NCBI GenBank assembly: GCA_964036315.1
Contig: OZ038500.1
Span: 54,482,925 to 54,546,924 of the forward strand
DNA: 64,000 nt
Direction of reading: 5' to 3'
From: Acanthosepion esculentum
Taxonomy: Eukaryota > Mollusca > Cephalopoda > Sepiida > Sepiidae
Shown: piece by piece, positions 55,454 through 64,000 of the stretch
How the letters are laid out: each line of letters begins with the position of its first letter
How positions within the stretch are numbered: the stretch's first letter is position 1
Notes under the pieces: model-generated
Databases searched by the model: none
What the model was told of the DNA's origin: nothing
The model's input: the letters and a program-made list of their open reading frames with translations, nothing else
Translations under genes and position numbers: made by a program

Positions 55454-55658
55454 TTGTTTATACGTTATTTTTATAGACAGAAATATTTAAGTAAATGCTG
55501 TGTTTATAATAAACGATATTAACAACATTTACTGGCCTGAATGTCCGAGAAATTTCATAGAAAATCTGTGACATTCAGGCTGGTAAATGTTAATACTGTT
55601 TATTATAAACAGGGCATTTACTTAAATATTTCTATCTATAAAAGTAACGTATAAACAA
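55454..55658. mobile_element. Foldback element 'FB55', 205 bp, ~90-bp arms
   Basis: Left TTGTTTATACGTTATTTTTA, TTAAGTAAATGC, TTTATAATAAAC, CATTTACTGGCCTGAATGTC; right half is the inverted counterpart ending AACGTATAAACAA. The loop is CGAGAAATTTCATAGAAAAT. A partial copy lies at 56,414-56,529. Confidence 0.92.
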
Positions 55659-55697
55659 TAAATATATTAAAATAATTGTCGTTTTAATATATATAAA

Positions 55698-55756
55698 TTT
55701 TAAAGAATTTAAATTTCAATTATTTCGTTTTAAACAGATCAGAGTGGCAGCGTCTT
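55698..55756. repeat. Short dispersed repeat, copy 2
   Basis: Shares TTAAAGAATTTAAATTTCA and CAGATCAGAGTGGCAGCG with 53,366-53,430. Confidence 0.7.
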
Positions 55757-55759
55757 GTT

Positions 55760-56242
55760 CACGAGGAAATTGAAAACTGTTAGATTCAATCAATAGACAT
55801 ATGATTCTGCGAGTGGACAGCAAGGTCTATATATATATTAAACAAAAGGCAGTTTAAACTTAAATAAACCCTTCTTAAAACTATTAACAAAAATAATATA
55901 TTAAATAAAGAGATAAACCCGTTTATATGATAGAGAATTAATTCATATATAAAGAAATAATAAGATAGACAATATATCAGAAAAAATAATATGAAAAATA
56001 TAACAATTGTAATTAATATACTGAAATGATTATAATTATCTAAGGATGAAGTATCTAATTTAACATGTACATTTATATCAACATATTTTAAGCTAAACAT
56101 GTATTAAATAATTCCCACTTCCAATGAAAAAAATATTTATCATTTAATATATAATATAATGAACCAATAAGAGGAAGATTAAATCAAATAAAAATCTACT
56201 CTAAAATTTAAAAAAAATTCAATAATTTATCATCCATAGACT
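55760..56242. other. AT-rich sequence without a gene
   Basis: No gene or repeat recognised. Confidence 0.5.
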
Positions 56243-56324
56243 GGTTTGAAAAATCCTTGTAAATTTTATTTCAATTTACAAGGTGAAAATGATCATTAAC
56301 CTAATGTAATCTTAATTCCTATTG

Positions 56325-56330
<6 letters not shown>
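56243..56330. mobile_element. Half copy of FB32, ending at (TA)n
   Basis: TTGAAAAATCCT, TTTACAAGGTGAAAATGATC, ATTAACCTAATG and ATCTTAATTCCTATTG follow the order of the right arm of FB32 (32,646-32,728) and, like it, run straight into (TA)n. Confidence 0.75.

Positions 56331-56399
<69 letters not shown>
56331..56399. repeat. (TA)n microsatellite
   Basis: TA alternation between the FB32 half copy and the FB55 partial copy. Confidence 0.97.
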
Positions 56400-56402
<3 letters not shown>

Positions 56403-56413
56403 GACATTTATAT

Positions 56414-56529
56414 ATTATGTTTAACGTTCTTTTTATAGATACAAGTATTTAAGCAAATGCTCTGTTTTATAATAAACAGTATTAAATAACATTTACCGGC
56501 CTGAATGTCCGAGAAATTTTCATAGAAAA
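56414..56529. mobile_element. Partial copy of FB55 (left arm and loop only)
   Basis: GTTTAACGTTCTTTTTATAG, TATTTAAGCAAATGC, TTTATAATAAACAGTATT, CATTTACCGGCCTGAATGTC, CGAGAAATTTTCATAGAAAA match the left arm and loop of 55,454-55,658. Confidence 0.8.
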
Positions 56530-56887
56530 GTTTCGATTCCTGTCGGAGAACGAAACGAAAATTTATATATATATATATTAACTAAGCTTTAAACAATATT
56601 AATGAAAGCTTTGTAATACTATCATAAAGATACGCACAGTATCGAACGACGGAAACGGAGTAAGACAATCGCCAAAAATTCAGTTACCATAAATAAAATA
56701 ACATCGTCTGTTGGATTATTTTAAAATTGCTATTAAGAGAAGTGTTCGTAAGATGGGGATTTGGCAAGAAAAAGCAAGAAGGGAACATAGAAGTGTTTAA
56801 CATCTCAGGCCAATAGATCATAAATAATGGACTATTCCGTTTTGATTGCGTAGAAAAACAAAAGACATACACTATTTTCAGTGAGAA

Positions 56888-57008
56888 AATGAATGAATGA
56901 ATGAATGAATGAAAGAAAGAAAGAAAGAAAGAAAGAAAGCTAGAAGTGTTTAACGGCTGTTTCAGCGAATAGGTTTGGTTTGGTTTGGTTTGGTTTGGTT
57001 TGGTTTGG
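56888..57008. repeat. (GAAT)n(GAAA)n and (GGTTT)n microsatellites
   Basis: GAAT/GAAA repeats at 56,888-56,939 and eight GGTTT pentamers at 56,971-57,008. Confidence 0.95.
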
Positions 57009-57043
57009 TCTACGGCAAATTAACCTCAATGGGTTTAATGCCA

Positions 57044-57276
57044 ACAACATTTTTATTACTGGTAATATTTTGTTTTGTCAAAAATCTATTTCTGGTAATA
57101 TTTTTTTCCTTCAAAAAAGTATTGCTGGTAATATTTCTTTCAAAAATGTATTGCTAGTAATATTTATTTTTTAAAAACATTGTTAGTAATATTTTTTTTT
57201 CAAAAATGTATTGCTAGTAATAGTTTTTTTTCTTCAAAAATTTATTACTGGTAATAATTTTTAAAAGTATTTCTGG
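57044..57276 (+). repeat. Second locus of the 31-bp satellite: ~8 degenerate monomers
   Basis: Copies such as TCAAAAATGTATTGCTAGTA followed by ATATTT-rich spacers repeat at roughly 29-34-base intervals. They match the array monomer with G-to-A change at TTCGAA (TTCAAA), GGCAAT to GGTAAT/AGTAAT and T-rich ends. Confidence 0.85.
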
Positions 57277-57472
57277 TATTAAAATCTATTTTTACACTTT
57301 CATAGTGTAACCCAGTTTCGGGGTTAACTATTTGCCTATAGCTGGGACCCTAACAGGTGCTACCACTCCGGATCAGGGTAGACCTGGGAACACTATCAAT
57401 TAAGAGGTTGTTCCACGCTCCTCAAAACCTCCTGATCAGAGGCCTTGCTGCTGGATGTAGTTTATCGTCTCA
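57277..57472 (+). repeat. Satellite-linked unique tail, copy 2
   Basis: ATTAAAATCTATTTTTACAC, GGGACCCTAACAGGTGCTAC, GATCAGGGTAGACCTGGGAA, AATTAAGAGGTTGTTCC and CTTGCTGCTGGATGTAGTTT match 22,832-23,026. It has a 12-base insertion (TGATCAGAGGCC) relative to copy 1. Confidence 0.87.
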
Positions 57473-57479
57473 GCGATAA

Positions 57480-58951
57480 AGGAAAAAGCTTTCTATTTCA
57501 ATTTTTTTCATGTATCCATTTCTTAAAATAACGACCAACATTCATATTTAGGATTGCTATTGCAGTATTTTATTAAAGTGGTTAAGCTCAAAGATTTAAC
57601 GATGTGATTGGGGAATTTCTACGGATATTTTATTGCCACAGAACTCACCATGAGCTTATTCAATCATTGACTGAAGAATTAAGGTTCATTAGAAAATTCA
57701 AATACGAAAACTCAAATTAACTCTCTAACTGACATAACTGGAACTCAGCTCTCTAACTGACATAACTGGAACTCAGCTCTCTAACTGTTCACGGGTATTT
57801 CTAGTTAGATTATAATTTTGATTGTTCTTTCATTCCTAGTTAGTTAGCACGTACATTACGCTCTGCCAATATATAATAAATAATTAACTATTCCGTTTTG
57901 ATCGCGAGCAAAGACGGAAAAAACATATCAGACGCTGTTTGGTTTCAGTGAAAATAAGAAACAAAGAGAGATGATGAAGAAGATAAAGGAGTCAATAACA
58001 CTTTCAAGCGTTTAACGTTTGCTTTGTGGGATAAATTTTCAAGGAGCCGTTAAATATTTACTCATAAAGTGTAGTGTAGCATCTCGCAAAATACCAAACC
58101 AAAATTGATATTATTGCAGACAAAGATTTTTTCAATTCATCGTGTTTGTATAGAAAGTATGCCTTCTCAAAATTCACCCGTAAATTACCAGAAGAAATAT
58201 CAATGTGTCTATATAAAAAAGGGAAAAAAATCGAAATTTTCGCTTCTAGAAATAACTTTTTCCTATTTTTTCAATAATCAGCCATAAAGTAAATAATTTT
58301 AACAAATATTGAAATTTTTAGAGGATTCGATAATTTTAAATCCGGCAATGTAAGCCGCGTATTATTTTCTGCAGCATTTGTAGTGCCGTCTGCCATTTCA
58401 AGTAACGACAAATTTGTCGGGAGGAGCCGAAAAAAATTACGAAATCAAAATAATCAGTTTATATATATGTATATATTTTAAGAAATTTTACCGAATTATT
58501 TAAACAAATGAAGAAATAATAAGTTTGCTGAATTCATTTTTAATATTATTAATAATATAATTTACTTCAAATTAAAAACATTGCAGTATTTGTAAATAAC
58601 GAATTTTAATTTTTTTGCTGAAGAAAAAAATTATTTCCGTAGGTAAAACTAATCAGTTGTTGAATTAATTTTTATTTTTATAATTAATAAAAAAAAATTA
58701 CAAAATTATTTGTATCTTTTCTGTTAATTCATCTCAAACAATGTAAAGTTACTTATGGCAAATATTTATTCACTCTCAATAGATTATAAATTTAAAATTT
58801 TTAAGTTTGTTTATTTTTTATTAAATTTTTAGCACTCTTTTGAAGTTATAAATACAAATTCGTTTACCTTGCCTCGCAACAACTCCAACCCACAGAATGA
58901 AAATTTACCAAAAATCAGGGAGTTATTCACATTTCGTAAGTGCGTATGATA
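57480..58951. other. Intergenic, no gene seen
   Basis: Contains a 29-bp tandem duplication (CTCTCTAACTGACATAACTG, 57,720-57,790, 2.3 copies). The remainder is AT-rich without a supported gene. Confidence 0.55.
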
Positions 58952-59137
58952 CAGTGTAACCCGGATATAAGAGAGTTGTCGGGACCGGAGAAGAAGTATC
59001 TTATCTCAGGGTTTCTCTTATATCCGGGTTTGGTCTATTTTGTTTAGGTAAGTATGGCTCTAATTTGGGACCAGTGAAAATCTCTCTTACATCCGTGTTT
59101 CTCTTATATCATGGTCTCTTATATCCGGGTTACACTG
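58952..59137. mobile_element. pogo/Tigger-like MITE, 186 bp, perfect 23-bp TIRs, TA target duplication
   Basis: Left end CAGTGTAACCCGGATATAAG and right end (complement) CAGTGTAACCCGGATATAAG are identical over 23 bases. TA lies at 58,950-58,951 and 59,138-59,139. CAGTG...C.CG.TATAA-type ends are characteristic of pogo/Tigger elements. Two internal copies of CTCTTATATCCGGG suggest a further internal duplication of the end. No coding capacity. Confidence 0.93.
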
Positions 59138-59139
59138 TA

Positions 59140-59410
59140 TTTGATATATTTACAAGGGATTTTTTGCAATTTAAAAAAAATTGGTGTTGGCTTGTTTCTC
59201 AGGGTGAGCCCGAACGTATACCCCCATACTAAGAAATAGCGCAACGGAGTTGCCCACATTTGGGGCTATTGCAAAGGTGAACCCAACCGGAGTGCCATGG
59301 AAGGGCCTTGCTCAGGGATAATTTGGTGTGGATTTGAGTAAATATAAATTCTTTTTATTTTGCGGTGAATTAGAAAAGAACCAGTTATTATAATACATAA
59401 AAATAGTCAG
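59140..59410. other. Unidentified segment between mobile elements
   Basis: GC-richer patch at 59,195-59,315 (GAACGTATACCCCCATACTA, GGAGTTGCCCACATTTGGGG) is likely another insertion; no second copy in the window. Confidence 0.4.
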
Positions 59411-59868
59411 TATCTGTCTATATTTCTGAGATGAGGTATTATGTACCCTATGTACATTGTTCGGACTATCGTCCTCATCTTTATTGCCATATTTATCACA
59501 ACGTTTCGGCAGTTGTACGCCCCAGCCTTCTTCAAGTGGTTGGAATGCCGAACTGAACCCTTTATTTCGCTCTCTGGGGTAGACTGTTCTAGTTCTACGT
59601 GCCATGTGTGAGTTCAGTACCCGGTTAAGGCAGTGGAGAACTTGGAGAGGGGAATTAACAGGGGATAACTGCTAAATGACATCCTTTAGACATGGCACGT
59701 GGAACTAGAACAGTCTACCCCAGCGAGCGAAATAAAGGGTTCAGTTCGACATCCCAACCACCTGAAGAAGGCCGTAGTATACAACTGTCGAAACGTTGTG
59801 ATAAATATGGCAACAATGATGAGAACGATAGTCCAAACAATGTAAATAGTATAAATATAGTCAGTTAG
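59411..59868. mobile_element. Large foldback element 'FB59', copy 1
   Basis: Left arm 59,411-59,605: CTGTCTATATTTCTGAGATG, TACATTGTTCGGACTATCGT, TCACAACGTTTCGGCAGTTG, CTTCTTCAAGTGGTTGGA, AACCCTTTATTTCGCTC, GTAGACTGTTCTAGTTCTAC. Right arm 59,690-59,868 is its inverted counterpart. The arms are about 180 bases with a spacer of about 85 bases. Homologous to 61,379-61,895. Confidence 0.9.
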
Positions 59869-59912
59869 TGAATTTGTTTTTATTATTAATGACAACATTA
59901 AGGTAATCTCCA

Positions 59913-60682
59913 TCTATAAAAGGCAGGATATGTTTATGTGTGTAACGAATGCACGGCCGCAATTTTCAACCGATTTGCACCAAAATTTACATGCACATGC
60001 TCCAAGTTAGTGGGAAGGCCAAGACCGACTTTGCATTTCCCAATTCCCATCGATAGTGGAAATAATCGATTTTTTCATGCTTCTACGGCAGTTTTCATGT
60101 AGTTTGCGGTCATTTTCTACTGGCCAAAGTGATAGCCCATAGCTGGCTGCCACGAATAGGCAGGAATATTCTATTGGCCAGCGTGAGAGCCAACAGCTAA
60201 CTGACACGAATGTTAACTAGCATGCTAGCATCCAAAAAAAATCGATAGCTGCATTCTTCACAAGTGGGAAAAATTGAAATCTGCATGGCACTTTACTCCA
60301 ATTGGCTCATTCGATTGCTTAAACTCAACGTTGATTCTGATTCCGCAGAACTGAGTTGGGTGTGAAAAAGTATTTGTTGTTAACATTCTTTTTTCATTCG
60401 GTTTTTCAGTTACGAGTCCTTTTTTTTTTAAAGCTGATCGTTTTGTGTTGTTCATTTTGTTTAGTTCCTTTTTCGTAACAGATTTAATGTTTAGTATAGA
60501 GCTTAGAAAAAATTCGCAGTGTGAGATAGGCAAGAAGTAAGGCATGTAGCAACATCAGCACGGCAAAGGGCACTCCTTTAAAGGCAAGGAAGGGCAAAAA
60601 TATTTTAAGTCAAGTGATAGCGATTGCTGTATGAGTCGTACGATTTTTGAATCAAGCACCGGGCAACGCCGGGTCATGCTGA
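59913..60682 (+). mobile_element. Non-autonomous Helitron-like element, ~770 bp
   Basis: The 5' side begins A|TCTATAAAAGGCAGGATATG and continues GTGTAACGAATGCACGGC and TTTTCAACCGATTTGCACCA, typical of animal Helitron 5' ends. The 3' side has CACCGGGCAACGCCGGGTCA (subterminal hairpin) followed by TGCTGA|T, consistent with CTRR plus host T. No Rep/helicase frame is present. The exact 3' base (CTGA or a few bases later) is uncertain. Confidence 0.65.
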
Positions 60683-60689
60683 TAGTTTC

Positions 60690-61378
60690 TATTATAATTT
60701 CTCTCTCTCCGTAGGTCGGGTATACGGATATTATAATTAAATGTAAATGAATGGTCGGCTTATATGTCTTCAAATACTGTAAAGACAAACTGTTTGAGGC
60801 ACCAGTTGGAATCGAATCGAAGCAGTTCAAGACTACAAAGAATATGGTGCAACTTTGAGCACACCCATCGACCCTCCGCTGCCGTCATGTCCGCGGCTTC
60901 AGTTCTGAAAGTAGACATCAGTTGGGAGATTTCAGTTGCTGGATCGGCTGGATATTTCATTTGCAGAAAATTGACGCAGAAATTGTCTGTTTGAAAATGC
61001 ATTGCATTGTTGCTCGAAGCACACATTTGACTGACGCCAGATTGTCTCGAAAAGACAAACATTTTACGGTTTAATGACGAACAAAGCCATATTATTTTTG
61101 TTTTTATATATACGCACAAGAGAAACTACCCAATACATCTGGGATCGACAAAACGCATCATTATTTACACTTTTAGAAAGTTTATTTTCCTGACCAGTCA
61201 GACATTACTGATATCACGGTCCTTGTATTAAATGACTAAAAAATCAGTTTTATTTATTTTGACGCAAAAACCTCCCAATTTTATCTTGTGGACAATATTA
61301 GCGAAATCATAGATGTGCATTTGAAATTTATTCAATCTTTAAAATATTCCTCACACGTTATTAAAAATTCAGAAGTAC
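60690..61378. other. Intergenic, one ORF of unknown meaning
   Basis: A minus-strand frame of 119 codons (60,760-61,119) is longest here. It has MTAAEGRW and CSKLHHILCSLE text that faintly recalls transposon-derived proteins, but I do not recognise it and it has no start context or partner domain. Confidence 0.35.
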
Positions 61379-61895
61379 ATCTGTCTATATTTCTGAGATG
61401 AGGTATTGTAACTGTTTGCACTATTTACATTGTTCGGACTGTTGTCCTCACGATGTTTCGGCCGTTGTACGCTCCGGCCATCTTCAGGTGATTTTTGTCG
61501 GAATTTTGATTCGAACCCTTTATTTTTTTTCACGGAGGTAGATTGTTCTAATTCCACGTGCCATGTCTGTGGATATCTCAGCTTTAATCCCCAAGGACAC
61601 ATGGCCCAGTGGATAAAAAAAGTTGGTTGGTTGATGCTAACAATGACTTGGCCGAAAGAGTTGAGTTCACTTCCTCAGCAGAAAGAATAAAATCTTGGAA
61701 ACTTGAATTATGAATAAGGAGAATAAACTAAGCCTAGAGACATGGCACGTGGAATTAGATCAATCTACCCCTGTCGACGAAATAAAGAGTTCGCATCAAA
61801 ATTCCAAGAAAGAAGAAGACAGGAGCGTATAACGGCCGAGACGCCGTGAATGTGCCAATAATGATGAGGACAGCAGTTTGAACAGTGTAAATAGG
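61379..61895. mobile_element. Large foldback element 'FB59', copy 2 (longer spacer)
   Basis: Left arm: CTGTCTATATTTCTGAGATG, TACATTGTTCGGACTGTTGT, GATGTTTCGGCCGTTGTACG, CATCTTCAGG, AACCCTTTATT, AATTCCACGTGCCATGTCT. Right arm (61,740-61,895): GACATGGCACGTGGAATTAG, ATCTACCCC, GAAATAAAGAG, GGCCGAGACGC, ATGATGAGGACAGCAG. Spacer ~160 bases, unlike that of copy 1. Confidence 0.87.
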
Positions 61896-61920
61896 AAAAT
61901 GGATTTTATATATTATAATA

Positions 61921-62485
61921 TCAGCGCTGTACTCTTCGCAGTCTTATTTCGAACCCCCCGTGGAGCGTGAGACGAGTGATCGCTCGTAGACAACTTGACT
62001 TCAGGCTCGGGGTGTCGTACTTAGTAGAGCAGCCACCACACTGCGATCTATTGAGATCTAGTCTCTTCTTCATCTTGGAGGAGACCGTCCAACATTCGCT
62101 ACCGTAAAGAAGGACAGATGTCACATAACAGCTCAGTAGTCTTTTCTTTGTTACCAAAGAAAACCTCCTGTCTCGCAATACTCTGCCCAGCTTTTGGAAT
62201 GCCTCCTTGGCCATCCCAATACATCTATGGATCTCAGCGTCGCACTTACCGTCCTCTGTCAGAACACTTCCCAGATAATTAAACTTTCGCACCTGCTTGA
62301 TTTTAGTTACCCCGACCTGAAAATCGCATTTCGGGCTCATCCTTTTACTGATGACTATGCATTCTGTTTTCTTGTAGTTTAGGCTTAGTCCCTTCTTCTC
62401 GCTTTCCTTGGCTACATTCTGTAGGAGGTTTTGTAATTTCTTTTCCGTGTCTGCTATTAGTACTGTGTCATCTGCGTATCAATTG
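61921..62485 (-). pseudogene. RTE-like LINE reverse transcriptase, palm-to-C-terminal part
   Basis: On the minus strand it opens with a stop-bearing NDN, then YADDTVLIADTEKKLQNLL (catalytic Y-A-D-D at 62,478-62,467), KGLSLNYKKTECIVIS, KQVRKFNYLGSVLTEDGKCD, AEIHRCIGMAKEAFQKLGR, LSCYVTSVLLYGSECWTVSS and a diverged end. This is the RT palm and thumb of an endonuclease/RT LINE. A frame is open for 139 codons (62,340-61,921) and continues upstream to the YADD. Fingers, endonuclease and the C-terminal end are missing, so it is a truncated copy. Confidence 0.93.
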
Positions 62486-62489
62486 TCAT

Positions 62490-62875
62490 TACTAGAGCTA
62501 TTTTTTGCTCATTAAAAAAAGGAATGTTTTAAATATGCTATTTCTACCTGCTGAAATAAATTTTTAAATTTTATAAATATTTGTAATTTTTATACTTAAA
62601 TTCTATTTTTTAAACTTGAAAAAAATTATTAAAATGTTTTATAAAATATGAACAATTTACAGGAATATCCGTGATGGTAATTAATACAGAAAGGCCGATA
62701 TTAAAACTGTTTATTTATTATGATTTTTGTCCGGTTAAAAAAAGAAAAAATATGCATGAAAAAGGAATGAAACGGAAGATCATCTACTGCTTCAAATCTA
62801 CTTAAACACATAGACGCGTACACAAACAACTCCCAATGAATAATTCGTACACTATATTCTTCTTTATGTGACGTG
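62490..62875. other. AT-rich sequence without a gene
   Basis: No supported gene or repeat. Confidence 0.5.
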
Positions 62876-63215
62876 CCCACTTAGGACTTAGGTAATCATG
62901 GCTTTCCATAACTTCCTGTCTCTTGTAACTCTTAATAAATTTGGTCTTTCCCCTAAACCCTGTCTCGCTATCCATTTACTCATCTAAGTATGCTATACCT
63001 TTATTTCCTTTATTTCTCTTGCTTTCAATCTGTTCTGTGAGTATCAGATTTTCCAAGCCCTCCTTCCGAGAAGGCACTAAAAACCTCAACTGTCTCTTCC
63101 TGATGCTAAGTATAAGTTTCTTTTTTGTTTCTATTTTCTCTAAAAATTCTTCATTGCTCACATGTTCGGTCCATAAGCCATGCAATCATCCAATGGTAAC
63201 TTTCTCTTTTAAATC
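62876..63215 (-). pseudogene. RTE-like LINE ORF2 C-terminal fragment (second copy)
   Basis: On the minus strand: HVSNEEFLEKIETKKKLILS then IRKRQLRFLVPSRKEGLENL and EQIESKRNKGNKGIAYLDE, followed in another frame by YKRQEVMESHDYL. V-x-N-E-E-x-L-x-x-I...I-x-x-R-Q-L-x-F...E-x-L-E-N-L...I-x-x-K-R is the segment after the RT thumb of this LINE type, i.e. the part missing from 61,921-62,485. It lies upstream of that fragment on the same strand, so the two are separate insertions or rearranged pieces rather than one collinear gene. Confidence 0.85.
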
Positions 63216-63654
63216 ATTCTATACTTTTCTTTGTGGTCAAACTTAAATATTCTTTGACTGCTTCTTTCTTGATGTTTGATACTCTTCAAAGGACATTTAC
63301 CACAAGATTATTGTTACAGTAATAATTTTTTTTTCTACATGTAAAAAGAGAAGGATGATGTTATTTTTACTTATTGAAAATAATTTTTGAATTTTTTGAA
63401 TTTTATGTTTAAATGCTTTAATAAAAAAGAAGGATTTGAAAAAATATGTAAAAAGTTAAAAAAAAATATGGCGGTGTTCATGATGACGATTAATGTAGAA
63501 GGGCTAACATTAAAATTATTAATACATTGTGATTTTTTTCCTGTATGCTTGCATTTGAAATTGAATAATTATCTTAATGCAACCAGTAATAATACTTATT
63601 AATAACTCCTCCTTTGCTGTTCTTACTAACTCCTTATTACTAACAAGTCATATT
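63216..63654. other. AT-rich sequence without a gene
   Basis: No supported gene or repeat. Confidence 0.5.
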
Positions 63655-63857
63655 ACTCGGGTGTAAAACGGACCAATATCTACTTTTGGGCTCTGGTGTA
63701 AAACCAGACCTGTGGCTACTTTTGAGATTTGGTATGAAATCAAATCTGTGTCTGCTTTTTTTTTGCCCCTGTTTAATTTGTTTTTTTACTCTGGTGTAAA
63801 ATCGGACCTATATCAAGTTTTTGGCTCTGATGTAAAACCGAACCTGTGGCTACCCAT
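63655..63857. repeat. ~36-bp minisatellite, five diverged units
   Basis: Units begin GGGTGTAAAACGGACC (63,658), CTCTGGTGTAAAACCAGACC (63,692), ATTTGGTATGAAATCAAATC, CTCTGGTGTAAAATCGGACC (63,799) and CTCTGATGTAAAACCGAACC (63,826), each followed by TGTGGCTACTTTTG-like text. A T-rich stretch enlarges the third unit. Confidence 0.85.
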
Positions 63858-64000
63858 CTATGAATTCACTGTGATTTTTGTTCTATAATGCTTATGATTT
63901 ATATATCATTAAATTAACGAGCCTCACCTAACCAATCTAACTTAGGCCGGCATGAGCTGCTGAGCACAGGATAGCATGTTTCTTAAATGTGGTCAAGTGA
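63858..64000. other. Right edge of the window, nothing recognised
   Basis: No feature supported. Confidence 0.5.

Noticed and set aside
60760..61119. Host protein gene on the minus strand
   Set aside because: 119-codon frame with no recognisable domain, no splice-site support and location between mobile elements; kept only as an unknown frame.

Overview
This is a gene-poor, repeat-dominated stretch of nuclear DNA from an animal. The signs are long (TA)n, (TCTA)n and (TTA)n microsatellites, Pol III-type tRNA-derived SINEs, decayed LINE reverse transcriptases, Tc1/mariner, pogo-like, hAT and Helitron remnants, and AT-rich background. No intact host protein gene, rRNA gene or complete tRNA gene could be supported. 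A repeat-rich invertebrate (lophotrochozoan, perhaps a cephalopod mollusc) is my best guess; it is an inference from repeat style, not from a diagnostic gene.

Layout. (1) 1-22,676: one continuous tandem satellite with a 31-bp monomer (about 730 copies by length), open on the left. It has visible higher-order structure: duplications with periods of about 4.74/4.64 kb, 3.56 kb, 1.39 kb and 745 bp. The monomer carries no stop codon in any of the six frames, so very long 'ORFs' appear on both strands; these are repeat artefacts. (2) 22,676-23,026: the right edge, where monomers decay, a (TA)n tract intervenes and a unique ~190-bp tail follows. The same arrangement (decayed monomers, then the same tail) recurs at 57,044-57,472, so the satellite seems to have grown from the internal tandem repeat of a dispersed element. 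(3) 23-39 kb: SINE copies, a 608-bp TIR element with a transposase HTH fragment, foldback/MITE hairpins, LINE 3' ends, a broken Tc1-like transposase (34-35.5 kb), (TA)n arrays, and a 1.1-kb (TCTA)n array with regularly spaced interruptions (37.5-38.6 kb). (4) 38.97-39.65 kb: the 3' part of a hAT element. (5) 39.8-41.2 kb: six tandem copies of a GC-rich ~211-256-bp unit built almost entirely of nested hairpins; a ~48-bp piece of it also sits inside a Tc1 transposase at 44.24 kb. (6) 42-54 kb: LINE C-terminal fragments, a complete but dead Tc1 element (43,498-45,009), SINEs, and a purine tract flanked by 20-bp direct repeats. (7) 54-64 kb: hairpin MITEs beside (TA)n, a pogo-like MITE (58,952-59,137), two copies of a large foldback element, a non-autonomous Helitron, two RTE-like LINE fragments and a 36-bp minisatellite.

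Nothing here works as an operon or pathway. The biology is that of mobile elements and satellite turnover: insertions nested in one another, short elements sitting at (TA)n borders, and a satellite homogenised in its centre and decaying at its edge. The most noteworthy items are the satellite-element link, the hairpin-array repeat and its transfer into a transposase gene.
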